Source: Mycobacterium sp. 050128 (GTDB lineage Bacteria > Actinomycetota > Actinomycetes > Mycobacteriales > Mycobacteriaceae). Taken from it: a stretch of 64,000 bases of DNA. Positions 54,055-64,000 of this stretch are shown here, one piece after another (within the stretch, counting starts at the first letter, position 1; each line of letters begins with the position of its first letter). The notes under the pieces were generated by a model, which saw only the letters and a program-made list of their open reading frames with translations, did no database searches and was not told the origin of the DNA. The stretch is from NCBI RefSeq assembly GCF_036409155.1, contig NZ_JAZGLW010000001.1:2666001-2730000 (forward strand), in the 5' to 3' direction. Both the position numbers and the translations under genes were made by a program.

Positions 54055-55542
54055 CTATTCGGGTGCGGACGGCCCAGACGCCGTCCTAGATTGCTGAGCG
54101 GCTTTGTCCGCTGCCTCCGCGGCCGCACTGCCTGGACGTTTCCGCTGCACCCAGTTCTCGATGTTGCGTTGCGGGCCGGCGGAAACGGCCAGCGCCCCCG
54201 GCGGCACATCGTCACGCAACACGGTGCCCGCGCCGGTGTAGGCGCCGTCGCCGACGGTCACCGGTGCGACGAACATGGTGTCCGAGCCGGTGCGGACGTG
54301 TGAGCCGACGGTGGTGCGCCGTTTGGTCTCCCCGTCGTAGTTGACGAACACGCTGGACGCCCCGATGTTGCTGTGCTCGCCGATGTCGGCGTCGCCGACG
54401 TACGTCAAGTGCGGCACCTTGGTGCCGGTCCCGATGTTGGAGTTCTTGACCTCGACGAAGGCGCCGAGCTTGCCGTCGGCTCCCAGCACCGTGCCGGGCC
54501 GCAGGTAGGTATACGGGCCGACCGTCGCGCCGCCGCCGATCGCCGCCGAGTCGCCATGGGTGCGGACCACCGAGGCGCCGTCGCCGACGGTGACGTCGGT
54601 CAGCGTGGTGTCGGGGCCGACGACGCAGCCACCCCCGATCCGGGTGCGGCCCAGCAGCTGGGTCGCGGGGTGGACGACGGTGTCGCGGCCGATCGTCACG
54701 TCGACGTCGATCCAGGTGGTGGCCGGATCGATCACCGTCACGCCGGCCATCTGATGGGCGGCGACGATGCGGCGGTTGAGCTCGGCGCCCAGCGCGGCGA
54801 GCTGGACGCGGTTGTTCACCCCGGCCACCAGCGCGCTGTCGTCGACGTGGCGGGCGTGCACGGGCCGGCCGTCGCCGCGCAGGATCGCGATGACGTCGGT
54901 CAGGTACAGCTCCTGCTGGGCGTTGTCGGAGCTCAGCCGGCCGAGAGCCGAGCGCAGCGCCACGGCGTCGAAGGCGTAAACACCGGCGTTGACCTCGCCG
55001 ATCTTGCGCTGCGAGTCGGACGCGTCGGCTTCCTCGACGATCGCCATCACTTGGCCTTTTTCGGGGCCGTCCTGGGTGCGCAGAATGCGGCCATAGCCGA
55101 ACGGATCGCGCAGCGTGGTGGTCAGCACCGTCGCGGCGGCCGACGCCGCGTTGTGGGTCGCGATCAGATCGGCCAGGGTGTCGGCGTCCAGCAGCGGGGT
55201 ATCGCCCGAGGTGATCACGACGACGCCGGCGTAGTCCTGCGGCAGCGCGGACAGGCCGCAGAGCGCGGCGTGGCCGGTGCCGCGGGGGCGGTCCTGCAGG
55301 GCGACGTCGATCGGACGGCCGAGGGTCTCGGCGAGGTCGGCGACGATGGGCGCGATGCGCTGGTGCTCGTGGCCGAGCACCACGACCAGCCGCTGCGGCG
55401 CCACCTTGGCGATCGCGTGGATTGAATGCGACAACATGCTGCGGCCGGCGATCGCGTGCAGCACCTTGGGGGTATCCGAGCGCATCCGGGTGCCTGGCCC
55501 GGCCGCTAAAACGACGACCGCAATGTCACCGCGAAACGACAT
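54055..55542 (-). CDS. glmU: Bifunctional GlmU: glucosamine-1-P acetyltransferase / GlcNAc-1-P uridylyltransferase
   Basis: A 495-residue bifunctional enzyme, ortholog of Rv1018c. The N-terminal uridylyltransferase has [20 protein letters not shown] and [10 protein letters not shown]. The C-terminal left-handed beta-helix (residues ~260-450) shows the hexapeptide pattern and the acetyltransferase region [20 protein letters not shown] and [19 protein letters not shown]. It provides UDP-GlcNAc for peptidoglycan and arabinogalactan. The tail is Ala/Ser-rich and unstructured, as in other mycobacteria. Confidence 0.97.
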   Translation of the reverse strand: MSFRGDIAVVVLAAGPGTRMRSDTPKVLHAIAGRSMLSHSIHAIAKVAPQRLVVVLGHEHQRIAPIVADLAETLGRPIDVALQDRPRGTGHAALCGLSALPQDYAGVVVITSGDTPLLDADTLADLIATHNAASAAATVLTTTLRDPFGYGRILRTQDGPEKGQVMAIVEEADASDSQRKIGEVNAGVYAFDAVALRSALGRLSSDNAQQELYLTDVIAILRGDGRPVHARHVDDSALVAGVNNRVQLAALGAELNRRIVAAHQMAGVTVIDPATTWIDVDVTIGRDTVVHPATQLLGRTRIGGGCVVGPDTTLTDVTVGDGASVVRTHGDSAAIGGGATVGPYTYLRPGTVLGADGKLGAFVEVKNSNIGTGTKVPHLTYVGDADIGEHSNIGASSVFVNYDGETKRRTTVGSHVRTGSDTMFVAPVTVGDGAYTGAGTVLRDDVPPGALAVSAGPQRNIENWVQRKRPGSAAAEAADKAAQQSRTASGPSAPE

Positions 55543-55672
55543 CGATTCTCCTCGTGCTGTGTCCCACGCCGGGCGGAACGCCGCAGCGCCGCCACGTCGT
55601 CAAGACTGTCATTCACCTGCACCGGTGGCAAAAATCTCATCCCGTGCCCCCTGGCAAGACAAGCAACCGAAG

Positions 55673-55744
55673 CTCCGTCGCCAGGACTCGAACCTGAACT
55701 ATCTGAACCAAAATCAGAGGTGCTGCCGATTACACCACGACGGA
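55673..55744 (-). tRNA. glnU: tRNA-Gln (UUG anticodon)
   Basis: On the minus strand the gene starts TCCGTCG and ends CGACGGA plus discriminator G, giving a perfect 7-bp acceptor stem. The anticodon stem TCTGA/TCAGA is perfect and encloses the loop TTTTGGT with anticodon TTG. The T-arm GGTTCGAGTCC is standard. CCA is not encoded. It lies between glmU and the TetR gene, the position of glnU in M. tuberculosis. Confidence 0.95.
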
Positions 55745-55873
55745 CTGCGGATCGCGGCCGACGGCGGCTGACCGCCTACCGCGCCACCAAGACTTTAGAC
55801 GGTGTGGAAGCCATCAGCGGCCCGCAGTCGAACCTGGGCAATTTCACCAGGCCAAACCGATACCCTGAGTGAC

Positions 55874-56509
55874 GTGGCAGCCCCGGACAAAGAAGTGCGC
55901 GCGCCACGCGCCCGGATGACCGGCAGCGAGCGCCGACACCAGCTGATCGGCATAGCGCGCTCGCTTTTCGCCGAACGTGGATACGACGGCACCTCGATCG
56001 AGGAGATCGCGCAGCGCGCCAACGTGTCCAAGCCGGTCGTCTACGAGCACTTCGGCGGCAAGGAGGGCCTGTACGCCGTCGTTGTCGACCGGGAGATGTC
56101 GGCGCTGCTGGACGGGATCACCTCGTCGCTGACCAACAACCGGTCCCGGGTGCGGGTCGAGCGCGTCGCCCTGGCGCTGCTCACCTACGTCGAGGAACGC
56201 ACCGACGGCTTCCGCATCCTGATCCGCGACTCGCCCGCCGCGATCAGCACCGGCACCTACTCCAGCCTGCTCAACGACGCCGTCGGCCAGGTGTCGTCGA
56301 TCCTGGCCGGCGACTTCGCCCGCCGCGGCCTGGATCCGGATCTGGCGCCGCTGTACGCGCAGGCGTTGGTGGGTTCGGTGTCGATGACCGCGCAGTGGTG
56401 GCTCGACACCCGTGAGCCCAAGAAGGAAGTCGTGGCCGCACACCTGGTCAACCTGATGTGGAACGGCCTGACCCATCTGGAATCCGATCCCCGGCTGCAA
56501 GACGAGTAG
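55874..56509 (+). CDS. TetR-family transcriptional regulator (Rv1019-type)
   Basis: A ~211-residue regulator, ortholog of Rv1019. The N-terminal helix-turn-helix has RRHQLIGIARSLFAERGYDG and RANVSKPVVYEHFGGKEGLYA. The ligand domain is highly similar to the M. tuberculosis protein (SSLLNDAV, LAGDFARRGLDP, VGSVSMTAQWWLD). The GTG at 55874 is used; an ATG at 55916 would remove 14 residues. In M. tuberculosis this protein is thought to affect the nearby mfd and mazG genes; here a decarboxylase gene on the opposite strand separates it from mfd, so that link may be altered. Confidence 0.92.
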   Translation: MAAPDKEVRAPRARMTGSERRHQLIGIARSLFAERGYDGTSIEEIAQRANVSKPVVYEHFGGKEGLYAVVVDREMSALLDGITSSLTNNRSRVRVERVALALLTYVEERTDGFRILIRDSPAAISTGTYSSLLNDAVGQVSSILAGDFARRGLDPDLAPLYAQALVGSVSMTAQWWLDTREPKKEVVAAHLVNLMWNGLTHLESDPRLQDE

Positions 56510-56564
56510 GGCTTTCGCCGCGCGCGCCTGCGAGGCCAGTCGCCCCCTGGCCCCGCGGGCCCAG

Positions 56565-57914
56565 TCAGCCGCAGTCGCGTGCGAGCAGGTCGGCGACCGT
56601 CTCGCGGCGAACCAGTTGCCGGACCCGACCGTCCTTGACGGCCACCAGCGGCGGCCGGCACACCATGTTGTAGTTCGACGCCATGCTGTGGTGGTAGGCG
56701 CCGGTGCACGCCACGGCCAGCAGGTCGCCGGGATGCAGGTCCACCGGCAGCTCCACATCGCGGGCGATCTCGTCGCCGGCCTCGCAGTGCCGGCCGGCGA
56801 CCGTGACCCGCTGCTTGGGTCCCCCCGAATGGCGGTTCGCCAGCGTGACGGTGTATTGGGCGCCGTACAACAACACCCGCGGGTTGTCGCTCATGCCGCC
56901 GTCGACCGCGACGAAGGTGCGCCCACCCGGTTGCGTTTTGACCGAGCACACGCGATACAGCGTCACGCCGGCCCGGCCGCTGATCGCGCGACCGGGTTCC
57001 ACCACGAGGGTTGGCCGCGGGAAATGCTCGGCGGCGCAGGCCTCATCGAGCGCGTCTTCGAGGACGACGGCCAGGTCGTCGATGTCGAGTTCGCGATCGC
57101 CCGGGAGGTAGGGGATCGCATGGCCGCCCCCGATGTTCAGCTCGGTGAGGATGATTCCGTGCCGGGCGCGGATGTCGGCCATGGCGGCGATCATTCGGCG
57201 GATGGCCTCGCCGTACAGGGTGGCGTCGGTGACCTGCGAGCCGATATGGCAGTGCAGCCCGACCAGGTCAAGGATCGGATGCGCCAGCACACGCTGGGCC
57301 GCGACGTCGGCGCGGTCGCCGTGCAGCGTCAGGCCGAACTTCTGATCGCTGATGCCGGTGGTGACCGCGCGGTGCCCATGGATGTCGATATCCGGGGTCA
57401 CCCGGATCAGCACCGGCTGGCTCTTGCGGGCGCATCCGGCCAAGTACGCGATCTCGATGCAGGAATCCAGCACGATGCGCCCGACCCCGGCGTGTACCGC
57501 CTCCTGCAACTCCTCGGGCGATTTCGCGTTGCCGTGCATGATGATCCGGGCGGGATTCACTCCGCCGGCCAGCGCGACGGCCAGCTCACCGGCCGAGCAC
57601 ACGTCGAGGCCCAGGCCTTCTTCGCGGACCCAGCGTGCTACCGCCGTGGTCAGCAGAGACTTTCCGGCGTAGACGATCTCAGCGATATTGCGGTCGCGCA
57701 ACGCCTTGCGGTAGCGACGGGCGCGGTAGCGGAAGTCGGTTTCGTCGATCACGTAGGTGGGGGTGTGGAACTCGTCGGCGATATCCGACAGCGTGACGCC
57801 GCCGATGCAGAGCCGGCCTTCCTCATCGGAATGCGTAGTGACAGGCCAGATCGCGGGATCCAGCCGTCGGGGCGCCGCCCGACCGATGGAGGGCAGCATG
57901 TCGAGCAATGTCAT
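56565..57914 (-). CDS. LysA-like PLP-dependent decarboxylase (second diaminopimelate decarboxylase-type)
   Basis: A 449-residue fold-type III PLP enzyme. The Schiff-base lysine lies in EIVYAGKSLLT, followed by GLGLDVCSAGELAVAL, VGLHCHIGSQVTD, the phosphate-binding NIGGGHAIPYLPGD, VVEPGRAISG, and the C-terminal AGRHCEAGDEIARDVELP with the active-site Cys. This closely follows diaminopimelate decarboxylase. Mycobacteria have the main lysA elsewhere beside thrA, so this is probably a second, specialised copy. The motif spacings differ slightly (CEAGD for CESTD). It sits between the TetR gene and mfd, a position without such a gene in M. tuberculosis. Substrate may be DAP, or another D-amino acid or diamine. 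Confidence 0.85.
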   Translation of the reverse strand: MTLLDMLPSIGRAAPRRLDPAIWPVTTHSDEEGRLCIGGVTLSDIADEFHTPTYVIDETDFRYRARRYRKALRDRNIAEIVYAGKSLLTTAVARWVREEGLGLDVCSAGELAVALAGGVNPARIIMHGNAKSPEELQEAVHAGVGRIVLDSCIEIAYLAGCARKSQPVLIRVTPDIDIHGHRAVTTGISDQKFGLTLHGDRADVAAQRVLAHPILDLVGLHCHIGSQVTDATLYGEAIRRMIAAMADIRARHGIILTELNIGGGHAIPYLPGDRELDIDDLAVVLEDALDEACAAEHFPRPTLVVEPGRAISGRAGVTLYRVCSVKTQPGGRTFVAVDGGMSDNPRVLLYGAQYTVTLANRHSGGPKQRVTVAGRHCEAGDEIARDVELPVDLHPGDLLAVACTGAYHHSMASNYNMVCRPPLVAVKDGRVRQLVRRETVADLLARDCG

Positions 57915-58018
57915 GCCTTCAAGGTGCGCCCGGCCGGCGCCGCATGGCGGAATCCTTACGATGCCTTGACGGCCGCGGGCGCAATATTGACGTTGTTCTG
58001 TGCATTTTTCGCCGCACC

Positions 58019-58024
58019 TAGAAT
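58019..58024 (+). promoter_or_regulatory. Candidate -10 element of mfd
   Basis: TAGAAT ends nine bases before the mfd ATG, so a transcript starting at the usual distance would have almost no leader. Leaderless mRNAs are common in mycobacteria. The -35 region is poor. Confidence 0.35.
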
Positions 58025-58033
58025 GGGTGCATC

Positions 58034-61708
<3,675 letters not shown>

Positions 61709-61781
61709 TCCGCGCCGGTGACGATGCAGTGGGGGCACCGCCCGCTAGCGGGGGACGAAGCGATGAGGAGGAACGGCGCAC

Positions 61782-62945
61782 ATGATCGTCGTGTTGTTCG
61801 ACCCCCGTCGGCCATCGCTGGTGCCCGTCGAGGCGATCGAGCACCTGACCGGTGAGATCCAGTACACCGAGGAGATGCCCGTCGCGGTGCCCTGGTCGCT
61901 GTCCTCCGCGCGTCCGGTGGACACCGGGGGCCCCGATGATCCAGCGCCGGTGTTGCTGTCGTCGGACCCCGACCACCCCGCCGTGACCGCGCGGCTGGCC
62001 GCCGGCGCCCGGCTGATCTCGGCGCCGGACACGCCGCGCGGTGAACGTCTCGTCGACGCCGTCGCGATGATGGACAAACTGCGCACCGCCGGGCCGTGGG
62101 AAAGCGAGCAAACCCACGACTCGCTGCGCCGGTTCCTGCTCGAGGAGACTTACGAGCTGCTGGACGCGGTCCGCAGCGGCAACGCCGAGGCACTGTGCGA
62201 AGAGCTTGGCGATGTGTTGCTGCAGGTGCTCTTCCACGCCCGCATCGCTGAGGAGGCGCGGCAGTTCCCGTTCGACATCGACGACGTTGCCACCACGCTG
62301 ATGCGAAAGCTGGGTAACCGCGTGCCGGGAGTTCTTGCAGGCCAATCGATTTCGCTCGAAGAACAACTGGCCCAATGGGAAGAGCGCAAAGCCGCTGAAA
62401 AACCCCGCAATTCGGTGATGGACGACGTCCATACCGGCCAGCCGGCGTTAGCGCTGGCGCAGAAGGTGATTCAGCGCGCGCATGCCGCCGGCCTGCCCGC
62501 CGATCTGATTCCCGCCGAGATCACCTCCATCTCGGTGTCGACGGATACCGACGCCGAAAGTGGGCTGCGCACAGCAGTTTTGGAATTCGTGGACATGGTC
62601 CGCGCGGTCGAGCGCTCGCTCGCCGCCACGCGCCGCGGGGACAGCGTGCCCGAAGAGTTCGACGTGGCCCCGCTGGGCGAGGTCACCGAGGCGGAGTGGC
62701 GCGAGCATTGGCCATCCGAGCTGACCGATGACCTCGAGCCCGAGGCGGCGGACGAGGCCGACGAGGCGGACGAGGACTTCGAGGACGAAGACGTCGACGC
62801 GAATTCGGACGACGACGAGGACGACGAGTCCGAAGACGAGTCCGACGAAGCCGATGGGCGCCAGGACGCCCAGACAGACGGCGAGACCGACAAGGGATCC
62901 AAGAAGTCCGGCAAAGGCACCAAGCGGAGCCGAGACCGAGGCTGA
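61782..62945 (+). CDS. mazG: Nucleoside triphosphate pyrophosphohydrolase MazG with acidic tail
   Basis: A 387-residue NTP pyrophosphohydrolase, ortholog of Rv1021 (325 residues as I recall). The N-terminal ~90 residues are the mycobacterial extension. The MazG domain has GPWESEQTHDSLRRFLLEE with the metal-binding E-x-x-E pairs, EELGDVLLQVLFHARI, and a second helical repeat (LALAQKVIQRAHAAG). Beyond residue ~315 there is an unusual tail: about 45 residues of Asp and Glu, then a short basic end (KKSGKGTKRSRDRG). MazG cleaves oxidised or non-canonical NTPs. The tail is expected to be disordered. The start is an ATG 73 bp after mfd. Confidence 0.93.
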   Translation: MIVVLFDPRRPSLVPVEAIEHLTGEIQYTEEMPVAVPWSLSSARPVDTGGPDDPAPVLLSSDPDHPAVTARLAAGARLISAPDTPRGERLVDAVAMMDKLRTAGPWESEQTHDSLRRFLLEETYELLDAVRSGNAEALCEELGDVLLQVLFHARIAEEARQFPFDIDDVATTLMRKLGNRVPGVLAGQSISLEEQLAQWEERKAAEKPRNSVMDDVHTGQPALALAQKVIQRAHAAGLPADLIPAEITSISVSTDTDAESGLRTAVLEFVDMVRAVERSLAATRRGDSVPEEFDVAPLGEVTEAEWREHWPSELTDDLEPEAADEADEADEDFEDEDVDANSDDDEDDESEDESDEADGRQDAQTDGETDKGSKKSGKGTKRSRDRG

Positions 62946-63214
62946 TGCCGGTTGAAATCGCGCGCGCAGATTTGCCGACCAGCGATCGCCGCGATGTTTG
63001 CCGTTTTCCGTGGCCACGACGGGTAATGTGGCTTGTGAGTTGGTGAATCCCAGTGGTCGGCATTGTTCGCGCTTTGCTAGCCACGGCAAGCGGCAGCTAA
63101 GCGACAAATTGGCTGAAACCGCGTTTGCCGGCTCAATGCGACCGGTTACGGCGAAGGGTCATGGGACGATAATCAGTGGGTGACGTTGGTGTAGGGGAAG
63201 TTAAGGGGAACGTG
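62946..63214 (+). other. Intergenic region upstream of lpqU
   Basis: About 270 bp without a convincing gene; short open frames present have no recognisable sequence. It should carry the lpqU promoter. A purine-rich AAGGGG (63203-63208) lies just before the lpqU start. Confidence 0.5.
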
Positions 63215-63946
63215 GTGTCGCCGAGGCGTTGGTTGCGGGCGGCCGCCGTGATAGGCGCGACCGCGATGCTCATGGCCTCCAGCTGCACCTGGCAACTCAG
63301 CCTCTTCATTCCCGCCGGCGTGCCGCCGCCATTCGGGGATCCGGTGCCCGCGGTGAACACTCATGCCAGCGGTCGGCCCGCAGACCAGTTGCGGGACTGG
63401 GCGCGGCCCCGCGCCGCGGCCCTGGAGATCCCGCTCATCGCGTTGGAGGCCTACGCGTACGCGGCCCGGGTCGCCGAGGTCGAAAACCCGAAGTGTCACA
63501 TCGCGTGGACCACGCTGGCCGGCATCGGGCAGGTCGAGAGCCACCACGGCACCTATCGCGGCGCCACCCTGTCGCCCAACGGGGATGTGAATCCACCCAT
63601 CCGGGGTGTCCAGCTGGACGGCAGCGGCGGCAACCTGCGCATTGTCGATGCCGCGCAGGACACCACGGACAGCCAGCCCGCGATAGCCCGCGCGATGGGG
63701 CCGATGCAGTTCATTCCGGAGACCTGGCGGTTGTACGGGGTCGACGCCCACAACGACGGCCGGCTGAGCCCGGACAACATCGACGACGCCGCCCTCGCGG
63801 CAGCTGGGTACTTATGTTGGCGCGGAAAGGATCTCGCGACGGCCCGCGGATGGGTCACCGCGCTGCGCGCCTACAACAACTCCGGCGTCTACGCGCGTGC
63901 CGTCCGGGACTGGGCGACCGCCTATGCGGCGGGTCACCCGCTGTAG
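63215..63946 (+). CDS. lpqU: Lipoprotein LpqU, lytic transglycosylase-like
   Basis: A 243-residue lipoprotein, ortholog of Rv1022. The signal peptide ends in the lipobox MASSC, and the mature part is an SLT/MltB-like transglycosylase domain: AGIGQVESHHG with the catalytic Glu, ARAMGPMQFIPETW, DDAALAAAGYLC and LRAYNNSGVYARAV. It likely cleaves peptidoglycan glycan strands. Two GTG codons (63212, 63215) are possible; 63215 has better spacing from AAGGGG and gives the same length as the M. tuberculosis protein. Confidence 0.93.
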   Translation: MSPRRWLRAAAVIGATAMLMASSCTWQLSLFIPAGVPPPFGDPVPAVNTHASGRPADQLRDWARPRAAALEIPLIALEAYAYAARVAEVENPKCHIAWTTLAGIGQVESHHGTYRGATLSPNGDVNPPIRGVQLDGSGGNLRIVDAAQDTTDSQPAIARAMGPMQFIPETWRLYGVDAHNDGRLSPDNIDDAALAAAGYLCWRGKDLATARGWVTALRAYNNSGVYARAVRDWATAYAAGHPL

Positions 63947-64000
63947 AAGGATGAATCACCGACCCAGGCTTTAGGCTGAAGGCCGGCCCGGGGCAGGCAT
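63947..64000. other. Window end, region expected to precede eno
   Basis: The last 54 bases are non-coding as far as can be seen. In the conserved order the next gene would be enolase (Rv1023), beginning beyond the window. TTTAGGCT at about 63971-63978 could be a -10 element. Confidence 0.35.

Noticed and set aside
55673-55744. Possible integration site at the tRNA-Gln gene
   Set aside because: No integrase, no repeated tRNA end and conserved gene order on both sides, apart from the decarboxylase gene, give no sign of integration.

Overview
The window is high-GC actinobacterial DNA from a Mycobacterium, most likely a slow-growing non-tuberculous species. The core gene order matches the M. tuberculosis H37Rv interval Rv0998 to Rv1022 as I remember it: patA, a DUF5642 lipoprotein, alkB, (arcA), pmt, rsmI, pabB, then metG, tatD, rpfB, ksgA, ispE, pks16, pth, rplY, lpqT, prsA, glmU, glnU tRNA, TetR, mfd, mazG and lpqU. 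A PPE protein of the SVP type also points to a slow grower. No database could be searched, so all family names come from motif recognition in the translated sequence.

Layout. 1-1036: end of a membrane permease and its TIGR03943 partner. 1117-4019: a heptose module (hddA, gmhA, gmhB) facing a WecG/TagA glycosyltransferase. 4146-13160: conserved backbone genes, interrupted by a DUF559-type gene (8513-9361) with near-identical 33-bp repeats at both ends. 13209-15289: an ECF41-type sigma factor translationally coupled to an FAD oxidoreductase. 41915-63946: conserved housekeeping genes, with an SDR and a second LysA-like decarboxylase not in the remembered M. tuberculosis order.

The accessory island is 15449-41785, between the pabB side and metG. 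It carries nearly all parts of a Wzx/Wzy-type exopolysaccharide pathway. These are a polyprenyl-phosphate sugar transferase (33909-35498), a flippase (32439-33902), an O-antigen-polymerase-like protein (22298-23773), a Wzc-like chain-length protein with a degenerate Walker A motif (20853-22301), three glycosyltransferase genes (one a GT2-GT4 fusion), two methyltransferase-like proteins, an RmlC-like epimerase, an aldo/keto reductase and a GMC oxidoreductase. Around them lie likely regulators and secreted partners. A GAF-GGDEF-EAL cyclic-di-GMP enzyme sits between two paralogous glycosidase-like lipoproteins. There are also two gamma-butyrolactone-receptor-like TetR proteins, a BcsB-like exported protein without a BcsA, a single-domain PAS protein and a PPE protein.

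My reading is that the island makes, exports, trims and anchors a surface polysaccharide under c-di-GMP and possibly butyrolactone-type control. In M. tuberculosis I recall only one gene (Rv1006) in this interval, of about the size of the lipoprotein paralogs, so that lineage may keep only a remnant. The island is the strongest candidate for an undescribed system here. Product, export route and regulation are inference from gene content.
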